NCBI GenBank assembly: GCA_022837185.1
Contig: JALHJD010000092.1
Span: 3,644-13,537, forward strand
DNA from: Desulfobacteraceae bacterium
GTDB taxonomy: Bacteria; Desulfobacterota; Desulfobulbia; Desulfobulbales; Desulfobulbaceae
Length of the DNA: 9,894 bases
Direction: 5' to 3'
Of this stretch, positions 1 through 6,625 are shown piece after piece. The notes beneath the pieces are model-generated. The model was given only the letters and a program-made list of their open reading frames with translations, was not told where the DNA came from and made no database searches. Both the position numbers and the translations under genes were made by a program. The first letter of the stretch is position 1. The number at the start of each line of letters is the position of its first letter.

Positions 1-22
1 CGAGGACAACGATTTTTTTCAT
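1..22 (-). CDS. 5' end of an unidentified gene running off the left edge
   Basis: An ATG at 22-20 on the minus strand opens a frame reading MKKIVVL before the window ends. AAAGGAA lies about 5 nt upstream, in a good Shine-Dalgarno position. It follows the DsrE selenoprotein gene in the same direction after an 84-nt gap that contains a GC-rich hairpin. Seven residues do not allow identification. The basic start followed by a hydrophobic strand would suit the first beta-strand of a Rossmann-like or DsrE-like fold, but that is only an impression. Confidence 0.55.
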
Positions 23-50
23 GGACATTCCTTTTATTCCTGGGAAAGCC

Positions 51-90
51 GGCCGGGACGGGGAGAGGCCGGTTTTGCCCGTCCCCGGCC
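51..90 (-). other. GC-rich intergenic hairpin after the DsrE gene
   Basis: The arms at 51-62 and 78-90 pair over 12 bp with a single bulged C, enclosing a 15-nt loop. It lies between the DsrE stop codon and the next gene start. No run of U follows the stem on the minus strand (GGCTTTCCC follows), so it is not a classic intrinsic terminator. It could be a weak attenuator or an mRNA-stabilising stem. Confidence 0.5.
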
Positions 91-106
91 AAGGCCTGCC
101 ATGGGG

Positions 107-427
107 TTAGAAGGTGAGTACTTTTTCGCTTTCTTCGATCAATTCATACAGATCGGTCATAAAGCCCATCGGGCAGGAAGAGGATCCCGTCTGACCACGG
201 GATTTGAGGCAGACGCCTCAGACAATGAGCTCGCCGCCGGCCTCGTAGAACTCATCGAGCTGGCTGTTGATGTCAAACTCCTCCGTAGAGATTTCGTTGA
301 ATTCGACCCCCCTGCCGAGCATGAACAGGGTGACCTCCTTGTTTTTCTTCAGGCTGACATTGGCCAGCCGCACGGCGTTGTACACGGTTTCCGGCTCATT
401 GGACGAGATCACGAAAAGCCATCCCAT
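107..427 (-). CDS. DsrE-family sulfur-relay-like selenoprotein (in-frame UGA = Sec70)
   Basis: This is a 106-aa small cytoplasmic protein of the DsrE/DsrF-like family, which carries or transfers sulfane sulfur on a conserved cysteine. The N-terminal half (MGWLFVISSNEPETVYNAVR, then a FMLGRGVEF strand-turn at 35-43) is typical. At codon 70 a UGA (220-218) stands where the family has the first Cys of its CG-x-C-L motif. Translation continues as U-G-V-C-L-K-S-R, then CPMGFMTDLYELIEESEKVLTF-like family sequence to a TAA at 109-107. The perfect family-like C-terminus after the UGA argues strongly against a real stop. Other cysteines are C73 and C85. I chose the start at 427 because GGGAGG precedes it at normal spacing; a longer frame back to 523 has no family-like sequence. 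A SECIS-like hairpin lies at 184-203. It follows the outer-membrane protein gene by 111 nt. Confidence 0.9.
184..203 (-). promoter_or_regulatory. Candidate SECIS element of the DsrE selenoprotein
   Basis: Read on the minus strand, ATCCCGT pairs perfectly with ACGGGAT (7 bp) around the loop GGTCAG. The loop starts 21 nt after the UGA at 220-218. Bacterial SECIS hairpins recognised by SelB lie just downstream of the UGA and carry G in the first positions of the apical loop; E. coli fdhF has AGGUCU at 17 nt. The UGA also sits in the base of a second perfect 6-bp hairpin at 205-220 (TGAGGC/GCCTCA). Confidence 0.8.
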
Positions 428-508
428 ACTGTACCTCCCTTGATTTGTTTGATGTTCATCGTTGGGCCGCCGGTTATCCAGTTCCATTGAAGAATGGTGG
501 AAGTACAT

Positions 509-537
509 AACCGGTACGGGCATTTATTTATCCGGTT
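509..537 (-). other. Weak inverted repeat just after the outer-membrane protein gene
   Basis: AACCGG at 509-514 pairs with CCGGTT at 532-537 across a 17-nt loop, starting 2 nt after the barrel gene stop. No U-run follows on the minus strand. It could reduce readthrough into the DsrE gene or protect the upstream mRNA end. I see no clear promoter in the 428-538 gap, so whether the DsrE gene is co-transcribed with the export genes is unsettled. Confidence 0.3.
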
Positions 538-538
538 T

Positions 539-1810
539 TCAGAAATTTCTGCGCACCCCCGCGTAAAGGTTGCTGTTGTTTTCGAACTGGCCGAAAAAGG
601 TGTGGTCGGCGTTGCCGAAAAAGATATTGCCGCCTCCTTCCACGGCCCATTGATCGGTTATCTTGTAGCGGATGCTGGGCCGAAGATAGCCGTCCTCGTC
701 GGTGGGGGAATAATAGGCGAAGAAGGAAAGCGTCAGATTCTGGTTGAGGAGAAGCCGGGTCAGCCGCAGGGTGACGACGTGCCGGTATTCGTCCCGGGCA
801 GAGAGACCGGCCGTGCGGCGATACCTGTCGTACTTCTGCATCCATTCAAGATAGTACTGGACGGATCCGGTCAAATTCACTGCCAGTTCCTTTTCAAAGC
901 CTGCCAGCAGGCGAATTTCGTTGTTGCGCACCAGCGGATCGCCGCCGTCCCGGTCCTCTCTGGAATCATAATAACCGGTCTCGATATTGGCGATTCCCGC
1001 CAGAAACGGTCCCCTGGCGCTCGCGCCCCAGACATTCAGGCGGGGATACGTCAGGTCGGCCGTTGCCGGATCCATCCCTTCCGGCGTCTTCCAGAAGCCG
1101 CTGTAACCATAGATGGCGGTTTCGACGGACCCGATATTCCGGTACAGCCGCAGGGCGAATTCACTGTCTTTTAAAAACCGGTTGCGCTCCCGGTCGGCGA
1201 GGATGAAATCCCGGCCGGCAAGCCGCTCCAGATTGGGACTCCAGTAGGAAAGGCGGCTGCCGTCGATAAAGATCGAACCGTTGAAAACCGGGGCATAGAC
1301 GAGATCGATGTTGACCGCCTCGAAGAACAGGCTTGTCTTCAGCACATCAGCCGGCGCCTTGAGGTACTCGCTGTCGCGCCCGACGAAGAAGGACTCCCAG
1401 TCCTTGGGAAACAGGTCGTTGACGAACAGGAGGTCGCCGGTGCCCCAGGTGAGGATCTGCCGGCCGAGCTTGACATCCACGAAATCCAGGGGCGAGAACA
1501 GCAGGTTGATCTCCCTGGCTGCCGCCTCCGCTTTGTCGGTAACCGCGTCACCCACCAGATCGCCTTTGAACTTGAAGACGGCACGTTCCTTGAACCAGTT
1601 CAGGTCAAGCTGCAGACGCGTTTCGGCAAGGGAAACATCCTTTTCATACGGATCGCTGCCGGTCCGGGCGCCGGCCCGGGCGTCAACGAAGCCCCGCAGC
1701 TCCAGGTCGTCGGCATCTGCAAGCCAGGATGGTGTCACGCCCACAGCCGGCGGGACGGCAGGCGCCAGGAGCCCGAACAGTGTAATCAGGAAGGGGAGCA
1801 GCCGTTTCAT
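539..1810 (-). CDS. Outer-membrane beta-barrel protein of an RND/LolA-like export operon
   Basis: This 423-aa protein has an N-terminal signal peptide (MKRLLPFLITLFGLLAPAVP, cleavage probably near residue 24). Alternating amphipathic strands fill the rest, and it ends with an aromatic strand finishing in Phe (YAGVRRNF), the beta-signal read by the BAM machinery. The segment LGRQILTWGTGDL at 115-127 matches the 'GRQ..-WG..D' pattern seen in DUF1302-like and related barrels encoded beside HAE3 RND transporters. Its ATG overlaps the LolA-like gene stop by 4 nt (ATGA), so the two are translationally coupled. The gene ends at a genuine UGA right after the C-terminal Phe. The likely role is the outer-membrane receiving or exit component for a lipid or other hydrophobic cargo; the cargo is unknown. 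Confidence 0.85.
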   Translation of the reverse strand: MKRLLPFLITLFGLLAPAVPPAVGVTPSWLADADDLELRGFVDARAGARTGSDPYEKDVSLAETRLQLDLNWFKERAVFKFKGDLVGDAVTDKAEAAAREINLLFSPLDFVDVKLGRQILTWGTGDLLFVNDLFPKDWESFFVGRDSEYLKAPADVLKTSLFFEAVNIDLVYAPVFNGSIFIDGSRLSYWSPNLERLAGRDFILADRERNRFLKDSEFALRLYRNIGSVETAIYGYSGFWKTPEGMDPATADLTYPRLNVWGASARGPFLAGIANIETGYYDSREDRDGGDPLVRNNEIRLLAGFEKELAVNLTGSVQYYLEWMQKYDRYRRTAGLSARDEYRHVVTLRLTRLLLNQNLTLSFFAYYSPTDEDGYLRPSIRYKITDQWAVEGGGNIFFGNADHTFFGQFENNSNLYAGVRRNF

Positions 1811-2607
1811 CTTCTCACTTCCGCCGGCGGCCGGCGGAGATAGCGTTCGGTAAAAATCGTATCGTCGATGCCGAGGTCATAGCGGATGCCGGTGAATTCG
1901 GTGACGGTTTCCCCGCCGCCGGCAAGATCCTGGGCGCGGGAGCGGACGATGGTCGGGCGGTCCTGAATCGTCTCCACCGCTTCAGCCTCGATCCGGCGGT
2001 AGAGCCGGTCCTGCCGGTCGTAATACTCCGCCTTCACCGGCAGGAAGGTAACCCTGTCGATCCACAGGGTATACGAGGAGAACTCCACGGCCGCCGGGTT
2101 CCGGGGGGTGCTTTTGAGCAGGAAATGGCTGTCGGTTGTTTCGACCAGCTCGTGGGTGTCCTCTTCGATCCCGCGGCCGGAAACGTCCTCGTAGACAAAA
2201 TGGGAGCCGACAAAGCTGGTGCGCTTGTCCGAGGCCGCGATCCGCCTGACCAGGTCGAGGGCCGGCAGGTAGAGCCAGCGGTCGTCCTCCCCGCCCGGAC
2301 GCTTGTGCACCATGAAGACCATCCCGCGCACATCGCCCGGTTTGTTGAAGTAGAGATAGAATTTCTGCTCCCCGCCGTCGGTCAGGTCGCGCCGCAGCAT
2401 CACCAGTTCCCGTTCCCTTTTCCTGCCCTGGGCGTCGCTGATGGTCATGGTGACCTCGGCCCGGTAGTCGTCGCCCGCGTAGTAGGCGGCCAGGTTCGCC
2501 CGCTCGATGATTTCCGCAACCTCCGGAATTTCCGTTCCGAGGCCGGCGGCCGGCGCGGCCGTTCCGGCAGCCAGCAACAGGATGAGCCGCCAGAGCAAAT
2601 TTTTCAT
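1807..2607 (-). CDS. LolA-like outer-membrane lipoprotein-sorting family protein
   Basis: This 266-aa exported protein has a signal peptide (hydrophobic stretch about residues 5-22, ending in an AAPAAG-type site). The mature part carries hallmarks of the 'outer membrane lipoprotein-sorting protein' family (COG2834-like, TP0789-type domain): PGDVRGMVF at 90-98, DDRWLYLPAL at 108-117, RRIAASDKRTSFVGSHF at 121-137, then YED. Proteins of this fold are incomplete beta-barrels that shield an acyl chain or other hydrophobic ligand in the periplasm. It overlaps the RND gene stop by 4 nt and the barrel gene start by 4 nt, so it is the middle gene of a tight three-gene operon. By position it would be the periplasmic shuttle between the inner-membrane pump and the barrel. 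Its cargo cannot be read from the sequence; it is a LolA relative, not canonical LolA. Confidence 0.88.
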   Translation of the reverse strand: MKNLLWRLILLLAAGTAAPAAGLGTEIPEVAEIIERANLAAYYAGDDYRAEVTMTISDAQGRKRERELVMLRRDLTDGGEQKFYLYFNKPGDVRGMVFMVHKRPGGEDDRWLYLPALDLVRRIAASDKRTSFVGSHFVYEDVSGRGIEEDTHELVETTDSHFLLKSTPRNPAAVEFSSYTLWIDRVTFLPVKAEYYDRQDRLYRRIEAEAVETIQDRPTIVRSRAQDLAGGGETVTEFTGIRYDLGIDDTIFTERYLRRPPAEVRR

Positions 2608-5273
2608 GTCTGTCCTCCGGAAGGTTGCTCACCCGCCGTCCCCGCCTGCCGTTCCACCCGGATTTTTCTGAACAGGCGGGACTCCAGAACGGTTATCAGG
2701 GACGGGATGATGAACATGGTCGCCAGGCCGGAAACCGCCATGATGCTGGCCAGGAAGAAGCCCACCGTCTTGTAGGGAAGCAGCGGCGCGGCCAGCAGCG
2801 GCGTGAAGCCGACGGCGATGACGATGACGTTCCTGCTGATGGCCCGGGCCGGCTCCTCGAAAATAATGGCGGATGTCTCCCGCCAGTTGCCGGTCCGGGC
2901 GTAGGCCACGCGGGAGCGCTGCAGGAAATGAATGGCAAAATCCACCGCCAGCCCGAGAGTCAGGGAGGAAAGGACCGCGATCGGCATGTCGTAATCCTTG
3001 CCCGTCAGGCCGACGATTCCGTAAATCAGGGCGATGGTGACGGTGAGCGGCACCATGGCGACAATCCCCCAGAGGGGAGAGCGGAACAGCAGGGTCATCA
3101 TGAGAAAGACCACCGCGAAGCTGCCCAGGAAGGCCTTGAGCATGCCGGAGACCATCCTGTCCTGCCAGACCACGTTGAGATAGGTGAGCCCGGCCCAGTT
3201 GAGGATGACCGGCATGGGCGGGGGGTGCAGGGCGGAAAAATCCTCCACCGCCCGGACCACCTGTTCCATATCCTTGTTGTCGCCGCTTCTGAGCTGGACC
3301 CAGACGTTGGCCTTCCGGTAGTCCGGGGTGACGAAGTGAAAGAGGTCGTCGGGCCGGTGGCTGTTCTGGTAGGCGATGAGGCTCTGGGCCGCGGCGGCCG
3401 CCGAATCCGGAATGCGGAACTGTTCGGGGCTGCCCTCGTGCAGTTCCTGGTGCACCTTTTTGACGATGTCCGTCACCGAGTTGCTTTTGCCGACGATGCC
3501 GGTGGCGAGCAGGTGGTCCTGCAGCTCCTCCAGGTAGCGGAGCATGGCCGGCTGCTTGAAGAGCTGCCCGCGGCCGCGGACTTCCTCCAGGGCGTCCAGC
3601 ACGGTCCACCAGAGATCGTAGTCGGCATCCGTCGCCGCCCGGTCGCGCTGTTCTTGCCATTGCCGCTCCAGGTTGTCGAGCAGGGCGTCGGCGTCGGCCG
3701 CCCGGCTGAGTTCGGCCTCGATGTCATGCAGGGCCAGGACGGGAATCCCGTCCGCTCGCGCTGCGCCATTGTCCATGTCGGCGATGCGGTCCCTGAGCAG
3801 GGCCGCGGTCGCGCCGGCTTCTTCCTGCTCATCCCCGCCCTCGAGCACCAGGAAGGCTTCATAGGTGCCGCCGAAATGGCTGTTCAGGACCCGGTCGGCC
3901 ACCCGGATCGGATGGTTGGGGGTGAACCAGTTGACCGGGTTGTCGTTGATTTCAATCTTCGAGATGCCGTAGCCGGCAACGGCCAGGGCCGCAAGGGACA
4001 GGGCGATGATCGGCTTGGCCCTCCTGCCGGTCACGCCGCCCAGCCAGCGGAGATGTCGGCTCAGCAGCGAATCGGCGCCGCCTGTTCCGCCCGCCGTCAT
4101 GCCCAGACCGGCCAGGCGCTCCTCCTTTATCATCATCACAAAGGCCGGAATGAACGTGATGGTAAGCAGCCAGGCAAGCATGATGCCGACGGCGACAAAG
4201 ATGCCGAAGACCCGGACCGGCGGGATGGGGGTCAGGGCCAGGGAGGCGAAACCGGCGGCGGAGGTCAGGGAAGTGTAGAGCATGGGCTTGTACAGCTGGT
4301 TCATGACCTGTTCCAGGGTGCGCCGCCGGTCGCCTGTTTTGCGGTACTGATCGTGAAACTCAGACAGGATGTGGATGCTGTCCACCACCGCCACCGGCAT
4401 CAGGAAGATCGGTATCATCGAGCTCATGATGTGCACGGTGTTGCCGGTGCCGACCAGCAGCCCCATGGTGCAGATCACCGAGACCATGGCGATGATCATC
4501 GGCGAGAGGATCAGCAGCGGTTTCCGGAAAAAGAAGAGCATGAGCAGAAAAATGGCCAGCATGGACAGGGGGGCCGAGACCGCCATCTGAATGAACATCT
4601 CCACTCCGAAGGTGTCCTCGGCCACCGGCAGGCCGGTGATATGATACTGTTCATTCCCGGTGAACGAAGCGATTTTCTCCTGCAGCCGCTTCGTGATCAG
4701 GTGGGCCAGGTCTTTGTGAGTGATGGGCAGATACAGGCACAGGGCCCGGCCGTCCGCCGAAACCATGGTGTCCCGCAGCGTGGGGTTGGCCATGGCCCGG
4801 TCCCGGATTCGCAGGGCCTCCCCCCGCGAGGCGGGCGGTTCGGGCATCAGCCATGCAAAACGGACCTCCCCGGGGCCGGCCTGGCGGATGTCGTCGACAT
4901 TGCCGGGGGCGATGATGTCCCGGCTGACCACGCCGACCGTTTTCCCCGGGTCTTCCGGATCGGCCCAACTCAGGGTGGCGGCGAACTCGGTCAGCTCAGC
5001 GATCCGCTTGAGGGTGGCGGGATTGAACACCCCGTCGGGGTCCCGTTCGTTGACTACCCCGAGGACGATGATGTCATGGAGGGTGAATTCCTGCTTGACC
5101 CGGTTGTGAAAAACCCGGACGGCCTCGTCCTGCTCCAGCATGTTTTCCGGATCGGTATCGACCCGCACCATGCCGATGAACGAGCCCAGGACCACGGTCG
5201 CCAGCACCATGGCCGCCGCTGTCAGGCGCGGATGCCCCATGGTAAACCGGATCAGGGTATTGATCGGATGCAT
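2604..5273 (-). CDS. RND superfamily exporter, HAE3/MMPL type
   Basis: This 889-aa inner-membrane protein has the two-fold RND plan. TM1 is near 17-36, a periplasmic loop spans about 37-225, and a TM2-6 bundle covers about 228-382. TM7 is near 420-438, a second periplasmic loop spans about 440-708, and a TM8-12 bundle covers about 712-863. Each bundle holds the acidic motif of this family in its fourth helix region: VVDSIH at 296-301 and AVDFAIH at 776-782, likely proton-relay sites. HAE3 proteins export hydrophobic molecules such as hopanoids or lipids. The length and the lack of a membrane-fusion-protein gene fit HAE3, not AcrB-type pumps. AAGG precedes the ATG. The 155-nt gap upstream shows no terminator with a U-run, so readthrough from the selenoprotein genes is plausible. 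The second half of loop 2 is rich in Ala, Asp and Glu and probably helical. Confidence 0.9.
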   Translation of the reverse strand: MHPINTLIRFTMGHPRLTAAAMVLATVVLGSFIGMVRVDTDPENMLEQDEAVRVFHNRVKQEFTLHDIIVLGVVNERDPDGVFNPATLKRIAELTEFAATLSWADPEDPGKTVGVVSRDIIAPGNVDDIRQAGPGEVRFAWLMPEPPASRGEALRIRDRAMANPTLRDTMVSADGRALCLYLPITHKDLAHLITKRLQEKIASFTGNEQYHITGLPVAEDTFGVEMFIQMAVSAPLSMLAIFLLMLFFFRKPLLILSPMIIAMVSVICTMGLLVGTGNTVHIMSSMIPIFLMPVAVVDSIHILSEFHDQYRKTGDRRRTLEQVMNQLYKPMLYTSLTSAAGFASLALTPIPPVRVFGIFVAVGIMLAWLLTITFIPAFVMMIKEERLAGLGMTAGGTGGADSLLSRHLRWLGGVTGRRAKPIIALSLAALAVAGYGISKIEINDNPVNWFTPNHPIRVADRVLNSHFGGTYEAFLVLEGGDEQEEAGATAALLRDRIADMDNGAARADGIPVLALHDIEAELSRAADADALLDNLERQWQEQRDRAATDADYDLWWTVLDALEEVRGRGQLFKQPAMLRYLEELQDHLLATGIVGKSNSVTDIVKKVHQELHEGSPEQFRIPDSAAAAAQSLIAYQNSHRPDDLFHFVTPDYRKANVWVQLRSGDNKDMEQVVRAVEDFSALHPPPMPVILNWAGLTYLNVVWQDRMVSGMLKAFLGSFAVVFLMMTLLFRSPLWGIVAMVPLTVTIALIYGIVGLTGKDYDMPIAVLSSLTLGLAVDFAIHFLQRSRVAYARTGNWRETSAIIFEEPARAISRNVIVIAVGFTPLLAAPLLPYKTVGFFLASIMAVSGLATMFIIPSLITVLESRLFRKIRVERQAGTAGEQPSGGQT

Positions 5274-5428
5274 AGTTCCCTTCCTGTCCTGCCGGGAATC
5301 CCCGTTCCGTGGCCTCAGGCCGTTCTGTTCATTTTCCGGTATTCGGGTTCATGCCGCACCATCGACCCATCCCGTTACGCCGGGGCCGTTACCGACCAGC
5401 CTCCCTTCGGCGGATTACTTTCCTGCAG

Positions 5429-5704
5429 CTATTTATTCTCCGCACGGGTCAGGCGGCGCCGGATCTCCTTCAGCAGCCTGTGCTCCTCAATATCCTGACC
5501 GGCGACGATGACTTCGTCGTTGATCATGATTGCCGGGGCCCGCGGCAGTCCCAACTCAGCATAGGCCGCCGACTGGAATTCATGACGCGGTCTGGCGATG
5601 ATCTCGATTTCAATTTCCGCCTCTTCGCCCACCCGGGGCAGCATGTCCCTGAAGTGGCTTCAAGTCCTGCCGGGCGGTTCGTTCAGAAAAAAGCGCAGTA
5701 CCAT
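5429..5704 (-). CDS. Small thioredoxin-fold selenoprotein (in-frame UGA = Sec15)
   Basis: This 91-aa protein begins at the ATG at 5704, preceded by AAAGGAGA at good spacing. It reads MVLRFFLN (beta1), then PPGRT-U-SHFRDMLP with UGA at 5662-5660 as codon 15. Next come the strand EIEIEIIARP, the helix QSAAYAELGL, a cis-Pro-type segment LPRAPAIMIND (Pro57), the strand EVIVAG and a C-terminal helix to residue 87. This is the thioredoxin/glutaredoxin order, and the UGA falls at the usual catalytic position after beta1. The site is U-x2-F and the protein has no cysteine at all, so any resolving thiol must come from a partner. Without recoding, only a start at 5644 would remain, lacking beta1 and the active site. 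It lies 14 nt after the UxxxC protein gene. The exact family is not recognised. Confidence 0.83.
5626..5640 (-). promoter_or_regulatory. Candidate SECIS element of the thioredoxin-fold selenoprotein
   Basis: On the minus strand GCCC pairs with GGGC, plus a closing T-G wobble, around the loop CGGGT. The loop begins 24 nt after the UGA at 5662-5660 and has G in its second position. The stem is short (4 bp plus wobble), so this is the weakest of the three SECIS candidates; alternative foldings with an AGCCAC/GTGGGC outer stem are possible. Confidence 0.5.
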
Positions 5705-5718
5705 GAGGGTCTCCTTTG

Positions 5719-6174
5719 TTACCTGTGTATTTTCTTCTCCCGCCGCAGTTTGGCCAGCAGAAAGTCCGCCCCGTTTATGGACAGACCGAGGCTTCCGGCC
5801 AGTTCCGCCGCGCTGCCGCCGGGATGTTGGCGCAGGTAGGCGGCGACCTCCTCCTCCAGTTCATCGAGCCAGCTTTCGAACAGCGCCAGGATGTCCGGGT
5901 CGGCAACGGCCGCCATCAGCTGTTTGGAGCGGGCCACTTTGTGGACCAGGGTCTGGCACATCTGCGTCGGGTCGACACCTTCGCCCATGCACTCGGCCAG
6001 TCAGAGATGCACCATGCTGGACAGTTTGTCCCCGTCTTTCTGCTCCATCAGGCCGGTGACGAATTCAACCACCGTTTCCTCGTCGAGGGAGGAGAGAATT
6101 TTTCGCAGCTGCGGTTTCAGGGCCGCAAGGGCCTCGGCAGGCTCCATGCTGTCAAGAATCTGCGCCAACTCCAT
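5719..6174 (-). CDS. Helical selenoprotein with U-x3-C motif and C-terminal winged-helix-like domain
   Basis: This 151-aa protein of unrecognised family is read through a UGA at 6003-6001 (codon 58). The N-terminal 50 residues are predicted helical (ILSSLDEETVVEFVTGLMEQ). The centre reads SSMVHL-U-LAECMGEGVDP, giving U58-x3-C62, with a further Cys at 73. The C-terminal 45 residues (EEEVAAYLRQHPGGSAAELA, then GLSINGADFLLAKLRREKKI) look like a winged helix-turn-helix. Both halves are in one frame with no other stop, and the downstream half has no convincing start of its own. I prefer the ATG at 6174 because AAAGGTGA lies just upstream; a GTG at 6183 would add three residues. It ends with TAA. 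It follows arsR by 21 nt and precedes the thioredoxin-fold gene by 14 nt, so the three are one operon. A redox-sensing or adaptor role is inference. Confidence 0.82.
5968..5987 (-). promoter_or_regulatory. Candidate SECIS element of the U-x3-C selenoprotein
   Basis: On the minus strand TGGGCGA pairs with TCG-A-CCCG (3 bp, one bulged A, then 3 GC pairs and a T-G) around the loop AGGTG. The loop starts 20 nt after the UGA at 6003-6001. The AGGT at the loop top closely resembles the AGGUCU loop of E. coli fdhF. Confidence 0.7.
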
Positions 6175-6195
6175 ATCGCTCACCTTTCTTCCCGG

Positions 6196-6540
6196 TTAAA
6201 ATGTGGTTCGCCGGGCCAGCAGTCCCGCGGCCAGGTTGTGCAGGTCCATGAGGATTGTCATGATGCGCCGGTCGGCGAGGTCATAGTAGATGAACGGGCC
6301 GCTTCGTTCGACCTTCACCAGCAGCGCCCGCTTGAGTTCCTTGAGATGGTGCGAGGCCAGGGGCTGGGAGATGCCGAGTTCCTCGACAATCCTGGAGACT
6401 GACTTTTTTCCCTGCGCCAGGCCGAGGAGGATGCGCAATCGATTTTCATCGGCCAGTGCCTTGGCGACAAAAGCGACGTCGGCGAACCCGATCTCCGGAG
6501 TTGGTTCCTCGCCGGCATGTTCTGCCAATTGGTTACTCAT
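6196..6540 (-). CDS. ArsR/SmtB-family transcriptional repressor, cysteine-free
   Basis: This 114-aa winged-helix regulator has the ArsR-family core ALADENRLRILLGL at 28-41, a recognition helix SQPLASHHLKELKRA at 58-72 and a beta-wing LVKVERSGPFIYYDL at 74-88. It contains no cysteine, so the ELCVCDL-type arsenite/cadmium site of ArsR and CadC is absent. A D-L-H at 99-101 is only a fragment of the SmtB/CzrA alpha5 metal site. The inducer is therefore unknown and may not be a metal. It is the first gene after the promoter at 6614-6642, with a roughly 65-nt leader, and probably autoregulates through the palindrome over the -10 box. The Shine-Dalgarno is modest (CAGGG upstream of ATG). It ends with TAA, 21 nt before the U-x3-C selenoprotein. 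Confidence 0.9.
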   Translation of the reverse strand: MSNQLAEHAGEEPTPEIGFADVAFVAKALADENRLRILLGLAQGKKSVSRIVEELGISQPLASHHLKELKRALLVKVERSGPFIYYDLADRRIMTILMDLHNLAAGLLARRTTF

Positions 6541-6607
6541 TCACCCTGCTTCCCTGATTGGTTTCTCCATGAATCGACAAGAGAATCATCTTACAAACGT
6601 TCAAACA

Positions 6608-6625
6608 TATAAATATATATTTATA
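6608..6625. promoter_or_regulatory. Perfect 18-bp palindrome over the -10 box, probable ArsR operator
   Basis: TATAAATAT is followed directly by its exact reverse complement ATATTTATA. It covers the -10 hexamer of the arsR promoter. ArsR/SmtB repressors bind AT-rich inverted repeats at or near the -10/-35 region, so repression by steric exclusion is expected. AT-rich runs form palindromes by chance more easily than GC-rich ones, which limits confidence. Confidence 0.6.

Noticed and set aside
218..523. Longer N-terminal start for the DsrE protein, ending at the UGA
   Set aside because: The 32 extra residues do not resemble the family, the ATG at 427 has a clear GGGAGG ribosome site, and the UGA end would remove the conserved C-terminus.
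524..541. Readthrough of the outer-membrane protein's UGA as a fourth selenocysteine
   Set aside because: The UGA follows the expected C-terminal Phe of a beta-barrel, and the frame ends at TAA four codons later; no SECIS-like context is relevant.
5274..5428. Possible leader peptides or a terminator between the Sec-thioredoxin and RND genes
   Set aside because: Two tiny frames lack ribosome sites, and the only hairpin (GGCC-TGA-GGCC) is short with no U-run.
2625..5498. A very long open frame on the plus strand (957 codons)
   Set aside because: It is antisense to the RND exporter gene. Its translation is low-complexity, rich in Gly, His, Asp, Gln and Arg, with no family features, as expected opposite a GC-rich gene.
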